Shown: positions 18,933 through 27,652 of the stretch, piece by piece
Layout: each line of letters starts with the position of its first letter
Position numbering within the stretch: the stretch's first letter is position 1
Source of the DNA: Nocardioides halotolerans DSM 19273
GTDB taxonomy: Bacteria; Actinomycetota; Actinomycetes; Propionibacteriales; Nocardioidaceae
DNA: 64,000 bases
Direction: 5' to 3'
Assembly: GCF_000422805.1 (NCBI RefSeq)
Contig: NZ_AUGT01000022.1
Location: 97,135 to 161,134, forward strand
Made by a program: the position numbers and the translations under genes
Notes under the pieces: model-generated
Databases searched by the model: none
The model's input: the letters and a program-made list of their open reading frames with translations, nothing else
Told to the model about the DNA's origin: nothing

Positions 18933-19024
18933 GCGGCAGTTTCACCGGGTACCCGGTGAAACTGCCGCTTCCCCGACGGAACTCCGTCGGGTCAGGACCA
19001 GTTTCACCGGGTACCCGGTGAAAC
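18933..19024. repeat. Palindromic repeat element, full copy between infB and rbfA
   Basis: The left part (18933-18968) is a perfect 36-bp palindrome centred on GGTACC. The right part (19001-19024) is a perfect 24-bp palindrome with the same core TCACCGGGTACCCGGTGA. Between them CCCGACGG-aact-CCGTCGGG (18972-18991) forms an 8-bp hairpin. The two palindromes can also pair with each other (GTGAAACTG with CAGTTTCAC), giving alternative folds. A related copy is at 58286-58352. It fills the infB-rbfA gap and contains no ORF of its own. Confidence 0.85.
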
Positions 19025-19047
19025 CGGGCAAGACGGGAGCAGGAGAC

Positions 19048-19518
19048 ATGGCAAGCCCACGGATCAGGAAGATCGCCGACCGGATCCAGCAGATCGTCGC
19101 CGAGATGCTCGAGCGGCGGCTCAAGGACCCGCGGCTGGGGTTCGTCACGGTCACCGACGTGCGCCTCACCGGCGACAGCCAGAACGCCACGATCTTCTAC
19201 ACGGTGCTGCCCGACGTCTCGATCGAGCAGAGCGACGAGGCCGCGCTGGCCGCGACGGCCGCCGCGCTCGAGTCGGCCAAGGGCCTGCTGCGCTCCGAGG
19301 TCGCCAAGCAGCTCGGCATGCGGCACGCGCCGACCCTCGAGTTCGTCGCCGACGCGCTGCCCGAGTCGGCGCGGCACCTCGACGAGGTGCTGGCCAAGGC
19401 CCGCGCGCTCGACGAGGAGGTCGCGGCGCGTCGCGGCGCGGCGTACGCCGGCGAGGAGGACCCGTACAAGAAGCCGCGCGAGGTCGAGAGCGACGAGACC
19501 GACCCCGAGGATGACTGA
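19048..19518 (+). CDS. rbfA: 30S ribosome-binding factor RbfA
   Basis: 156-aa KH-fold protein that binds immature 30S subunits and helps 16S rRNA 5'-end maturation and cold adaptation. The family pattern is clear: [22 protein letters not shown] then [17 protein letters not shown], and [19 protein letters not shown]. The acidic C-terminal tail (SDETDPEDD) is common in actinobacteria. ATG 19048 has GCAGGAG upstream. It overlaps truB by 8 bp. Confidence 0.94.
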   Translation: MASPRIRKIADRIQQIVAEMLERRLKDPRLGFVTVTDVRLTGDSQNATIFYTVLPDVSIEQSDEAALAATAAALESAKGLLRSEVAKQLGMRHAPTLEFVADALPESARHLDEVLAKARALDEEVAARRGAAYAGEEDPYKKPREVESDETDPEDD

Positions 19519-20374
19519 CCCGGGTCTCGTCGTCGTCGACAAGCCGGCCGGCCTCACCTCGCACGACGTGGTGGCGCGGGTCCGGCGCCTGGCCGGCACC
19601 CGCAAGGTGGGCCACGCCGGCACCCTCGACCCCATGGCCACCGGCGTGCTGGTGCTCGGCGTCGAGCGCGCCACCCGGCTGCTCGGCCACCTGATGCTCA
19701 CCGACAAGGCGTACGACGCCACGGTGCGGCTGGGCGTCTCGACGGTGACCGACGACGCCGAGGGCGAGGTGGTGTCGACGACACCGGCGGGCGGGCTCGA
19801 CGAGGCGACGGTGCGGGAGGCGCTGGCCGGGTTCACCGGCGACCTGCTCCAGGTCCCGACCGCGGTCTCGGCGATCAAGGTCGACGGCAAGCGCGCCTAC
19901 CAGCGCGTCCGCGAGGGGGAGCAGGTCGAGCTCACCGCGCGACCCGTGACCGTGCATGAGCTCGTCGTCCACGACGTGCGCGCCGAGGGCGACGTCGTCG
20001 ACGTCGACCTCTCGCTGCGCTGCACCAGCGGCACCTACGTGCGTGCGATCGCGCGCGACGCCGGGGCCCGGCTGGGGGTGGGCGGCCACCTCACCGCCCT
20101 GCGGCGTACGGCGGTCGGTCCGTACGGGCTCGACGTCGCCCGCACCCTCGACGAGCTCGCCGACGACTTCGCGGTGCTCCCGATCGCGGACGCCGCCCGC
20201 GCGGCGTTCGCCTCGGTCGACCTCGACGAGGACGCCGCCGGCGACGTCCGCGTCGGCCGCCCGCTCGACCTCGAGCTGGCCGGCCTGACCGCCGTCTTCG
20301 CCCCCGACGGCGCGTTCCTCGCGCTCTACGAGCCGCGCGAGGGACGTGCCCGCGCGGTGGCCGTCTTCACCTGA
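19511..20374 (+). CDS. truB: tRNA pseudouridine(55) synthase TruB
   Basis: Converts U55 of the tRNA T-loop to pseudouridine. The catalytic aspartate is Asp40 in [14 protein letters not shown], preceded by [12 protein letters not shown]. Other family segments are [46 protein letters not shown] and [15 protein letters not shown]. The 287-aa length is normal. Start ATG 19511 lies inside the end of rbfA, indicating translational coupling. Confidence 0.95.
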   Translation: MTDPGLVVVDKPAGLTSHDVVARVRRLAGTRKVGHAGTLDPMATGVLVLGVERATRLLGHLMLTDKAYDATVRLGVSTVTDDAEGEVVSTTPAGGLDEATVREALAGFTGDLLQVPTAVSAIKVDGKRAYQRVREGEQVELTARPVTVHELVVHDVRAEGDVVDVDLSLRCTSGTYVRAIARDAGARLGVGGHLTALRRTAVGPYGLDVARTLDELADDFAVLPIADAARAAFASVDLDEDAAGDVRVGRPLDLELAGLTAVFAPDGAFLALYEPREGRARAVAVFT

Positions 20375-20391
20375 GCCCTAGAGTTCCCGTC

Positions 20392-21342
20392 GTGGAGATC
20401 TGGCGCTCGCTCGCCGAGGTGCCGGCCGACCTGGGCGGCACCGTCGTGACGATCGGCAACTTCGACGGGGTCCACCTCGGGCACCGACGGGTGCTGTCCC
20501 GGGCACGGGAGGTCGCGGACGAGCGCGGGCTGACGCTGGTCGCCGTCACGTTCGACCCGCACCCGATGGCGGTGCTCCGCCCCGAGCACGCGCCGACCCA
20601 GCTCACCACCGTCGAGCGCCGGGCCGATCTCCTCGCCGAGGCCGGCGCCGACCACGTGCTCGCCCTGCCCTTCGACGCCGACATGGCGTCGTGGACGCCC
20701 GAGGAGTTCGAGCGCCGCGTGCTGGTCGACGCCCTGCGCGCCAAGGCGGTGGTGGTCGGCGCGAACTTCCGGTTCGGCACCCGCGCCTCCGGCGACGTGG
20801 CGACGCTCCAGGCGCTCGGCGCGGAGCACGGCTTCACCGCCGAGGGCATCCCGCTCGACGGCGGGCCGATGGTCTGGTCGTCGACCTACGTCCGCACCTG
20901 CCTGGCGGCGGGCGACGTCGCGGGCGCGGCGGAGGCGCTCGGGCACCCGTACGCCGTCCGCGGCGTCGTCGTGCAGGGCGACCAGCGCGGCCGCGAGCTC
21001 GGCTTCCCGACCGCCAACGTGCCGACCGACGGGATGACCGCGGCGCCGGCCGACGGGGTCTACGCCGGCTGGCTCAAGCGGCTCGACACCGGCGAGACCT
21101 ACCCGGCCGCGATCAGCGTCGGCACCAACCCGACCTTCGACGGCGTGCGCGCGCGGCGGGTCGAGAGCTACGTCCTCGACCGCACCGACCTCGAGCTCTA
21201 CGGCGTCGAGGTCGAGGTCGCCTTCGTCGACCGGCTGCGCGGGATGGTGGCCTTCGACTCGGTCGAGGCCCTCGTCGAGCAGATGCACGCCGACGTCGAC
21301 CGCGCGCGCGAGCTCGTCGGCGACGCCGCCGCCGAGCAGTAG
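20392..21342 (+). CDS. ribF: Bifunctional riboflavin kinase/FAD synthetase
   Basis: Makes FMN and then FAD from riboflavin. The 316-aa protein has an N-terminal nucleotidyltransferase domain (TIGNFDGVHLGHRRVL, later VVVGANFRFG and SSTYVRTCLAAGDV) and a C-terminal riboflavin kinase barrel (LGFPTANVPTD, GVYAGW, ISVGTNPTFDG, LYGVEVEVAFVDRLRGM). GTG 20392 has TAGAGT at 20379-20384, 7 nt upstream, so a leaderless start besides operon read-through from truB is likely. Confidence 0.94.
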   Translation: MEIWRSLAEVPADLGGTVVTIGNFDGVHLGHRRVLSRAREVADERGLTLVAVTFDPHPMAVLRPEHAPTQLTTVERRADLLAEAGADHVLALPFDADMASWTPEEFERRVLVDALRAKAVVVGANFRFGTRASGDVATLQALGAEHGFTAEGIPLDGGPMVWSSTYVRTCLAAGDVAGAAEALGHPYAVRGVVVQGDQRGRELGFPTANVPTDGMTAAPADGVYAGWLKRLDTGETYPAAISVGTNPTFDGVRARRVESYVLDRTDLELYGVEVEVAFVDRLRGMVAFDSVEALVEQMHADVDRARELVGDAAAEQ

Positions 21343-21351
21343 CCTGCCCGC

Positions 21352-22395
21352 GTGCCGCCCAGGATCGATGCCTCCTCCCGAGCGGAGGCGTGGTTCCTCG
21401 AGCACGGTCTCCCGTACTTCGTCGACGACGTCCGGGCCGACGTGCGCCACCGGCTGCGCCGGTCACGGCTCCTCGTGGTGCTGGCCGTGGCCTGCGGGCT
21501 CGGTGTGGCGGCCGGGGTCGTGGTGGCCCTGCTGGCGGACCGCGACGAGGGCACCAACGGCTTCACCACCGGCGTCACGGTCGGGCTGGCCGTGGTCACC
21601 GTCTACGCGCTGCGCGCCCTCAAGGCCGACGCGATCGCCCGGTGGGCGGCGGGGCGTGCCCTGGGCAGCCTCGGTCTCCTGGTGCCCCTGGCGACCCGTG
21701 CGCTGCCGATGCTGCTGCTGTTCATCACCTTCCTCTTCATCAACACCGAGGTCTGGCAGGTCGCGAACGCGCTGAGCCCCGGTGTGCTCGGCGGCTCGGT
21801 GCTCTTCTTCGGCCTGGCCGCCGTGTTCTTCCTCGTCTCCCGGCTCGGGGAGGAGCTGGACGACGTCGACGACCTCGACTCCACGGAGGCGGTCGTGGCG
21901 GCCTGCCGCGACACCCCCGTCCAGTCGGAGGCGAGCGAGCTGGCGCTCCAGGGCGAGAAGCTCGCCGTGGACTCCCACGTCGTGGGCCTGGAGAAGGCCA
22001 ACCTCGTGCTGGCGCTCGTCATCGCCCAGGCGGTCCAGGTGTTCCTGCTCGCGGTGGCCGTCTCGACGTTCTTCGTCCTCTTCGGCGCGGTGGCCATCGA
22101 CGACCACGTCATCGAGAGCTGGGTGGAGGGCGGGGCCGACTACCGGCTGGGCCAGCACCTGGTCAGCGTCCAGCTGTTCAAGGTGGCGATCTTCCTCGGC
22201 TCGTTCAGCGGCCTCTACTTCACCGTCTACGCGATCACCGACGCGACCTACCGCCAGCAGTTCTTCACCGAGATCCTCCGCGAGCTGGAGCGCGCCGTCG
22301 GCGTGCGGGCGGTCTATCGAGACCTGCAGGACCACCGCCACGAGGCCGGCGTCACAGACGGAGGTAGGCCAGCACCGCCTGCACCCGCCGGTTGA
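21352..22395 (+). CDS. Multi-pass membrane protein of unknown function
   Basis: 347-aa protein with about six or seven predicted membrane helices: LLVVLAVACGLGVAAGVVV near residue 45, LPMLLLFITFLFINTEVW near 125, GSVLFFGLAAVFFLV near 150, and a pair between residues 220 and 300. An acidic loop ELDDVDDLDSTEAV separates the halves. I recognise no family. TAGCCT (21340-21345) 6 nt before GTG 21352 overlaps the ribF stop and could start a leaderless message. Its last 44 bp overlap the convergent response-regulator gene. Confidence 0.65.
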   Translation: MPPRIDASSRAEAWFLEHGLPYFVDDVRADVRHRLRRSRLLVVLAVACGLGVAAGVVVALLADRDEGTNGFTTGVTVGLAVVTVYALRALKADAIARWAAGRALGSLGLLVPLATRALPMLLLFITFLFINTEVWQVANALSPGVLGGSVLFFGLAAVFFLVSRLGEELDDVDDLDSTEAVVAACRDTPVQSEASELALQGEKLAVDSHVVGLEKANLVLALVIAQAVQVFLLAVAVSTFFVLFGAVAIDDHVIESWVEGGADYRLGQHLVSVQLFKVAIFLGSFSGLYFTVYAITDATYRQQFFTEILRELERAVGVRAVYRDLQDHRHEAGVTDGGRPAPPAPAG

Positions 22396-23005
22396 CCTCG
22401 AGATCGACCGGCAGGTCGAGCTTGGCGAAGATGCTGTTGATGTGCTTCGCGACCGCCTTCTCGGTGACGTGGAGGCTGGCGCCGATCGACGCGTTGGACT
22501 TGCCCTCGGCCATCAGCGCGAGCACCTCCCGCTCGCGCGGCGTCAGGCGCTCGAGCGGCTCGTCGCGGCGGCGCGCCATCACCGTGGCCACCACCTCGGG
22601 GTCGAGCACGGTGCCGCCGTCGAGGACCCGGCGTACGCCGTCGACGAACTGGCGCACGTCGGAGACGCGGTCCTTGAGCAGGTAGCCGACCGCGCCCTCG
22701 CCGCTGGCCAGCAGCTCGCGCGCGTAGAGCTGCTCGACGTACTGCGAGAGCACCAGCACGGGGAAGCCCGGCCGCTGCGCGCGCACCGCGATCGCGGCGC
22801 GGAGGCCCTCGTCGGTGAACGTCGGCGGCATCCGCACGTCGAGCACCGCGCCGTCGACCTCGGGGTCGAGCAGGGCGGCGTCGAGCTCGACCGCGTTGTC
22901 GACCTCGCGGGCGACCACGAAGCCCGAGCCCGCGAGGAGCTGGGTCAGCCCGGCTCGGAGGAGGGCGTTGTCCTCGGCGAGGACGAGGCGGGGCTCAGGA
23001 CGCAC
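22352..23005 (-). CDS. NarL/FixJ-family response regulator
   Basis: 217-aa two-component regulator: a receiver domain (LVLAEDNALLRAGL, phospho-acceptor Asp56 in AVLDVRMPP, switch Lys in YLLKDRVSD) and a LuxR-type HTH (LTPREREVLALMAEGKSNASIGASL). Start GTG 23005 lies inside the kinase gene, giving a 61-bp overlap. The kinase partner and the divergent MMPL pump are adjacent, so the pump genes are a likely target. Its 3' end overlaps the membrane-protein gene by 44 bp. Confidence 0.88.
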   Translation of the reverse strand: MRPEPRLVLAEDNALLRAGLTQLLAGSGFVVAREVDNAVELDAALLDPEVDGAVLDVRMPPTFTDEGLRAAIAVRAQRPGFPVLVLSQYVEQLYARELLASGEGAVGYLLKDRVSDVRQFVDGVRRVLDGGTVLDPEVVATVMARRRDEPLERLTPREREVLALMAEGKSNASIGASLHVTEKAVAKHINSIFAKLDLPVDLEVNRRVQAVLAYLRL

Positions 23006-24135
23006 GGCACCTCCAGCGTGACGATCGTGGGGCCCCCGTCGGGGCTGGACACCGCCATCGTGCCGTCGAACGCCGCCAGGCGTCGCATCACACCCCGCAT
23101 GCCGGTGCCCGCTTCCGCATCGGCGCCGCCCCGGCCGTCGTCGCCGACCACGACGCGGAGCAGGCCGTCGCGATGGGCGAGCTCCACCCAGGCCTGCTGG
23201 TGGCCGGAGTGCTTGGCGGCGTTGGCGAGGCACTCGGCGACCGCGAAGTAGACCGCCGACTCGATGGGGGCGGGCGGTCGCCCGCTGAGGTCGCCGACCA
23301 CCTCGACCGGCACCGCCATGTCGAGGGCCAGCGCCCGGATGGCGCCGTCGAGGCCCCGGTCGGCGAGCACCGGCGGGTGGATGCCGCGCACCACCGAGCG
23401 GAGGTCGGCGATGGCCGCGGACGTCGCGGCGCGCGCCTCGGTGACCGTGCGCCGCGCCGCCTCGGGGTCGCGCTCGAACTGCTCCTCCGCCATGCCCAGG
23501 CTCATCGACACCGCCACCAGCCGGGCCTGGGTCCCGTCGTGCAGGTCGCGCTCGAGCCGGCGCAGCTCGGCCGCCGAGTGGTCGACGGCCTCCGCCCGGC
23601 TCCGGGTGAGGGCCGCGACCCGCCGCTCGAGGGTCTCGGTGCTGCCGTAGGTGAGCAGCAGCCGGTCGACCTGCGACCGCATCGCCATCAGCGGGGGCGC
23701 GCCGAACCACCAGAAGAACCCGGTCGCCACCGCGAGGAGCAGCACGACCACGAGCAGCGAGATCACCCAGCCGACGGTGATCGCCCAGAGGATCCAGACC
23801 AGGTCTCGCCAGGTCATCGGGTCGGCGAGCACCGAGCGCAGCTGCACGAGCGGTCCACCCTCGGGCGCGGGGCGGTACGGCGGTGGCAGGTCGACGCCGA
23901 GCACGCGGCCGGCGAACTGCCGCTGCCGGTTGGCGACGACCCGGATGAGCGGCACCGCCGCGACCACGAAGACGACACCGACCCAGACGACCACCAGGAG
24001 CCCGCCCACGACGAACAGGACGAGGCCGATCACGAGGGGGACGAGCCAGAGCACCTGCTCGGCGGCGTACCCGGTGAGCTGGAGCCGCCCCGGCGGGGCA
24101 GGCTCCTGCGTGGGCACGGGCTGGGTGTCGGACAC
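22945..24135 (-). CDS. NarL-type sensor histidine kinase with four N-terminal membrane helices
   Basis: 396-aa kinase starting at GTG 24135, preceded by GGAGG. Two helical hairpins (about residues 20-75 and 110-160) anchor it with little extracellular sequence, as in intramembrane-sensing kinases. The HisKA_3 box LERDLHDGTQARL holds the phospho-accepting His; the HATPase has N-box ECLANAAKHSG and G-box DDGRGGADAEAGTGMRGV. It pairs with the response regulator it overlaps. Such kinases often sense envelope stress or cell-wall antibiotics. Confidence 0.87.
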   Translation of the reverse strand: MSDTQPVPTQEPAPPGRLQLTGYAAEQVLWLVPLVIGLVLFVVGGLLVVVWVGVVFVVAAVPLIRVVANRQRQFAGRVLGVDLPPPYRPAPEGGPLVQLRSVLADPMTWRDLVWILWAITVGWVISLLVVVLLLAVATGFFWWFGAPPLMAMRSQVDRLLLTYGSTETLERRVAALTRSRAEAVDHSAAELRRLERDLHDGTQARLVAVSMSLGMAEEQFERDPEAARRTVTEARAATSAAIADLRSVVRGIHPPVLADRGLDGAIRALALDMAVPVEVVGDLSGRPPAPIESAVYFAVAECLANAAKHSGHQQAWVELAHRDGLLRVVVGDDGRGGADAEAGTGMRGVMRRLAAFDGTMAVSSPDGGPTIVTLEVPCVLSPASSSPRTTPSSEPG

Positions 24136-24170
24136 GCCTCCATCCTCTCCGAGCGCCGCCCGGCAGACAG

Positions 24171-24184
24171 TGGTGCCAGCACCA
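24171..24184. promoter_or_regulatory. Dyad in the kinase/MMPL divergent promoter region
   Basis: TGGTGC-CA-GCACCA is a perfect 6-bp inverted repeat with a 2-nt spacer, midway between the divergent kinase and pump starts. A wider CAGTGGT...ACCACTG repeat surrounds it. NarL-family regulators bind short dyads, so this is a reasonable candidate site for the adjacent response regulator. Confidence 0.35.
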
Positions 24185-24242
24185 CCAGCGCTCGGGTCCT
24201 GCGACCACTGACCTGCGGCTCCGCGGCGCGAAGGCTGGAGCC

Positions 24243-26435
24243 ATGACGAACCCACTCTCATCTCTCGCTCATCGCACCGCCCGCTGGTGCGCCCTCCACC
24301 CCTGGCGCGCGATCCTCGGCTGGGTCGCGCTGGTGGCCTTCGCCGTCGGGCTGGCCACGATGGTGCCGACCCAGGAGAACACCGACGCCGACTACCGCCT
24401 CGGCGAGTCCGGGCGCGCGGACGCCATGGTCGCCGACGCCGGCTTCGACGACCCGGACACCGAGCAGGTGCTGATCACCGCCGGGCCGACCCAGACGGGG
24501 GGACAGCTCGACGACGCGAAAGCCCAGGAGGCGGCCGCCGCGGTCGTCGCGGCCATGACCGGTCTCCCGGGCGTCGACGACGTCGCCGAGCCCCAGGTGA
24601 GCCCGGACGGGTCGGCGTACCTCGTCTCGATCCAGCTCGCTCGCGATCAGGACGACGTGACCGCGCTTCAGGACGCCACCGCAGCAGTGCAGGAGGACTT
24701 CCCGGGGCTCCAGATCCGCCAGTCGGGCGATGTCAGTCTCGACGAGGCGATCGGCGACCGGGTGGCCGAGGACCTCTCGTCGGCCGAGACGCTCAGCCTC
24801 CCCGTGACGCTGATCCTGATGCTGCTCGCCTTCGGCGCGCTGATCGCGGCCGGCCTCCCGGTGCTGCTCGCCGGCAGCAGCGTCGCCGCCACCATCGGGG
24901 TGCTCGCGCCGGTCTCGCACCTGATCCACGCGGACGACACGGTCACCAGCATGATCGTGCTGATCGGCATGGCGGTCGGCGTCGACTACTCGCTCTTCTA
25001 CCTCAAGCGGGAGCGCGAGGAGCGGGCCAAGGGCCACACCAGCCGCGACGCGGTGGAGATCGCCGCGCAGACCTCGGGGCACTCGATCCTGGTGTCCGGG
25101 GCCGCGGTGATCTGTTCGATGGCGGGGCTGTTCCTCATGGGCGACCCCACCTTCAACTCGCTGGCGTCCGGCTCGATCATCGTGGTCGCGGTCGCCGTGC
25201 TGGGGTCGATCACGGTGCTCCCGGCGCTGCTCGCCAAGCTGGGACGCTGGGTGGACCGCCCGCGCGTGCCGCTGCTCCACCGCGTTGTGCGCCGGATGCG
25301 CCCGGGCGCGGTCAGCGGTCGGATCCTCGGCCCGGTCGTCAAGCACCCTGCGGTCTCGCTGTTGCTCGGCGTCGTGGTCGTCGTGCTGCTCGCCGTGCCC
25401 GCCTTGGGCATGAAGACGCACAGCGGCAACCTCGAGACGCTGCCCGGCTCGATCGCCGAGGCGAGGACGATGCAGGACCTCAGCGACGCCTTCCCGTCGG
25501 AGGGCACCACCGCCGACCTGGTCGTGCGGGCCGAGGCCTCGCAGCAGGACGACGTGGCCGCGGCGCTGGCCGAGGTGGAGGCCGCGGCCGAGGAGTCGTC
25601 GCTCTTCCGCCCCTCGGGGACCGACGTGCAGGTGTCCCAGGACGGCACGGTCTCGGTGCTCACCCTGGCGATGCCGTTCAAGGAGTCCGACGGCCGCGTG
25701 GACACCGCGATCGGGGACCTGCGCTCCGACCTCGCTCCGGCCGCGCTCGACGAGCTCCCAGGGCCGACGGTGGAGTACGCCGTGGGCGGGGGCTCGGCCG
25801 AGTCGCTCGACTTCGTCGAGCGCCAGCAGTCGCGGCTGCCGCTGGTCATCGGGTTCGTGCTGCTCCTGACCCTGGTGATCATGGGCGTGACCTTCCGCAG
25901 CGCGCCGGTGGCGATCATCTCGGCGCTGCTCAACCTCGCGTCGGTGGGCGTGGCCTTCGGCCTCATGACGATGGTCTTCCAGCACGGGTGGTTCGAGAGC
26001 GCGCTCGACTTCAGCAGCCCGGGCTTCGTCATCGACTGGCTGCCGCTGTTCGTGCTGGTCGTGCTGGTCGGGCTGTCGATGGACTACCACGTGTTCGTGC
26101 TGAGCCGGATCCGCGAGCACGTGCAGCGCGGGCTCCCGACCCGGCTCGCCGTGCGCCAAGGCGTGACCGACACGGCCGGCGTCGTGACCAGCGCGGCCGC
26201 GGTGATGGTCTCGGTGTTCTCCATCTTCGCGACGCTGTCGATGCTGGAGATGAAGATGATGGGCGTGGCCCTGTCCGGGGCGATCCTCCTGGACGCGACG
26301 CTGATCCGGCTGGTGATGCTGCCGGCGGTCCTGTGCCTGCTCGGCGACCGGGCCTGGTGGCCGATGCGCCGCCCGCGCCCGCTGGGCGAGCGGGTCTCCG
26401 AGCGCGAGCCGGCGTACGACTCAGCCGGCGTCTAG
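24243..26435 (+). CDS. MMPL/RND-family transporter
   Basis: 730-aa inner-membrane exporter with two repeated MMPL domains, each with a large extracytoplasmic loop after the first helix and a five-helix bundle. The first bundle contains VGVDYSLFYLKREREERAKG and the second GLSMDYHVFVLSRIREHVQRG, the conserved D-Y pairs of the proton-relay helix. Actinobacterial homologues export lipids or drugs. The divergent two-component system suggests inducible expression. Its stop overlaps the convergent ptsH by 15 bp. Confidence 0.88.
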   Translation: MTNPLSSLAHRTARWCALHPWRAILGWVALVAFAVGLATMVPTQENTDADYRLGESGRADAMVADAGFDDPDTEQVLITAGPTQTGGQLDDAKAQEAAAAVVAAMTGLPGVDDVAEPQVSPDGSAYLVSIQLARDQDDVTALQDATAAVQEDFPGLQIRQSGDVSLDEAIGDRVAEDLSSAETLSLPVTLILMLLAFGALIAAGLPVLLAGSSVAATIGVLAPVSHLIHADDTVTSMIVLIGMAVGVDYSLFYLKREREERAKGHTSRDAVEIAAQTSGHSILVSGAAVICSMAGLFLMGDPTFNSLASGSIIVVAVAVLGSITVLPALLAKLGRWVDRPRVPLLHRVVRRMRPGAVSGRILGPVVKHPAVSLLLGVVVVVLLAVPALGMKTHSGNLETLPGSIAEARTMQDLSDAFPSEGTTADLVVRAEASQQDDVAAALAEVEAAAEESSLFRPSGTDVQVSQDGTVSVLTLAMPFKESDGRVDTAIGDLRSDLAPAALDELPGPTVEYAVGGGSAESLDFVERQQSRLPLVIGFVLLLTLVIMGVTFRSAPVAIISALLNLASVGVAFGLMTMVFQHGWFESALDFSSPGFVIDWLPLFVLVVLVGLSMDYHVFVLSRIREHVQRGLPTRLAVRQGVTDTAGVVTSAAAVMVSVFSIFATLSMLEMKMMGVALSGAILLDATLIRLVMLPAVLCLLGDRAWWPMRRPRPLGERVSEREPAYDSAGV

Positions 26436-26666
26436 GTCCTGCTCCACGAGCGCGGCGATGCTGTCGACGGCCGACTGGTCCTCACCAGCGACCTCGACGG
26501 TGTCGCCGTGCTTCGCGCCCAGGGTCATGAGCATCAGCGACGAGCTGGCGTCGACGCCGTTGATGGTCACGGTGCTGCCGAGGGCCCCGGCCGCCTCGGC
26601 GATGAGGGCGGCGGGGCGGGCGTGCAGGCCGACGGACGAGCCGACGGTGACGGACGTGCTGGGCAT
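26421..26666 (-). CDS. ptsH: HPr phosphocarrier protein
   Basis: 81-aa PTS phosphocarrier that takes phosphate from enzyme I at His15 (GLHARPAALIAEA) and passes it to EIIA. The segment ASSSLMLMTLGAKHGD aligns with the region that holds regulatory Ser46 in Firmicutes HPr, with serines at 41-43. It is the last gene of the deoR-kinase-ptsH operon, 20 bp after the kinase, with AGGAGA upstream of ATG 26666. Enzyme I is encoded divergently at 28514. Confidence 0.93.
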   Translation of the reverse strand: MPSTSVTVGSSVGLHARPAALIAEAAGALGSTVTINGVDASSSLMLMTLGAKHGDTVEVAGEDQSAVDSIAALVEQDLDAG

Positions 26667-26686
26667 GGTTCTCCTCGTGTCGCGGG

Positions 26687-27652
26687 TCAGAGCTGCTGGA
26701 CGACGACGCGCTCCGGGTGGAGGTCGTCGGGGCCGGGGATCGTGGTGCCGGGCAGCCCGGCCGCGGCGCTCCCGTAGGCCACCGCGAGGGCCAGCCGGTC
26801 GGGCGGGTCGAGGCGGCGCTGCTCGGCGAGCAGGTAGCCGAACAGCGTGCAGTCGCCGGCCCCGACGGTGCTGACCACGACGGTGGGTGGCGCCGGAGCG
26901 TGCCACGCGCCGTGGGCGTCCACCAGGACGGCACCCCGGGCGCCGAGGGTCGCCAGGACGGCGCCGACCCCGCGGTCGACGAGCGTGCGGGCGGCCTTCG
27001 CCGTCAGCGCCGGGTCGGTCTCGAGCTGGGCGGCGTCGCCGCCGGTCACCGACGCGAGCTCCTCGGCGTTCGGCTTCAGCAGGTCGGGTGCCGCGCCGGG
27101 CAGGCGGTCGACGAGCGCGGCCAGCGGGCCCTCGCTCGTGTCGACCGCGACCCGGCTGACCCCGCGCAGCCGCGCGACCAGGTCGGCGTAGTAGTCGCTG
27201 GACGCGCCGGGTGGCAGGGAGCCGGCCAGCACCGTCCAGGCGCCGCCCGCCGCACTGCTGACCAGCGCCGCGGCGAGGTCGTCGAGGTGCTCGGTCGCCA
27301 CAGCGGCGCCCGGGCCGTTGAGCTTGGTCGTCGTGCCGTCCGGCTCGGTGAGCGTGAGGTTGACCCGGATGTCGCCCGCCGGCCGCGACGGACGGCAGTC
27401 GATGCCGGCCACCTCGAGCTCGTGGACGAACGGGTCGTCGGGACGAGCGGGGAGGACGGCGATGGTGGGCAGCCCGGCGGCGACCGCGGCCCGGGAGATG
27501 TTGACCCCCTTGCCGCCGGCCTGGGAGGTCATCGCCTCCACGCGCACCACGGCGCCGCGCTCGAGGGGTCCGGGCAGCGCGACCGTGCGGTCGAAGCTGG
27601 GGTTGGCCGTGAGCGTGACGATCGCGCCGGCGACGCCGGCCGCGGCACTCAT
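26687..27652 (-). CDS. PfkB-family hexose phosphate kinase (1-phosphofructokinase-like)
   Basis: 321-aa ribokinase-fold enzyme. TLTANPSFDRTV at the start, GGKGVNISRA near residue 47, KPNAEEL, and the anion hole with catalytic Asp in STVGAGDCTLFG are the signature of the 1-phosphofructokinase/tagatose-6-phosphate kinase branch. In a fructose PTS it would turn fructose 1-phosphate into the 1,6-bisphosphate, but the only permease here is mannitol-type, so fructose 6-phosphate or tagatose 6-phosphate are alternatives. ATG 27652 overlaps the regulator stop (ATGA). Confidence 0.85.
   Translation of the reverse strand: MSAAAGVAGAIVTLTANPSFDRTVALPGPLERGAVVRVEAMTSQAGGKGVNISRAAVAAGLPTIAVLPARPDDPFVHELEVAGIDCRPSRPAGDIRVNLTLTEPDGTTTKLNGPGAAVATEHLDDLAAALVSSAAGGAWTVLAGSLPPGASSDYYADLVARLRGVSRVAVDTSEGPLAALVDRLPGAAPDLLKPNAEELASVTGGDAAQLETDPALTAKAARTLVDRGVGAVLATLGARGAVLVDAHGAWHAPAPPTVVVSTVGAGDCTLFGYLLAEQRRLDPPDRLALAVAYGSAAAGLPGTTIPGPDDLHPERVVVQQL

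Noticed and set aside
18933..19024. CRISPR repeats or an attachment site
   Set aside because: Only two palindromes with a hairpin between them, no regular spacers, no cas genes and no integrase; a palindromic intergenic element fits better.
16099..19890. Very long open frame on the minus strand opposite infB-rbfA-truB (over 1,200 codons)
   Set aside because: It is an antisense shadow of GC-rich coding sequence: low-complexity composition, no domains, and the plus strand encodes well-conserved IF-2, RbfA and TruB.
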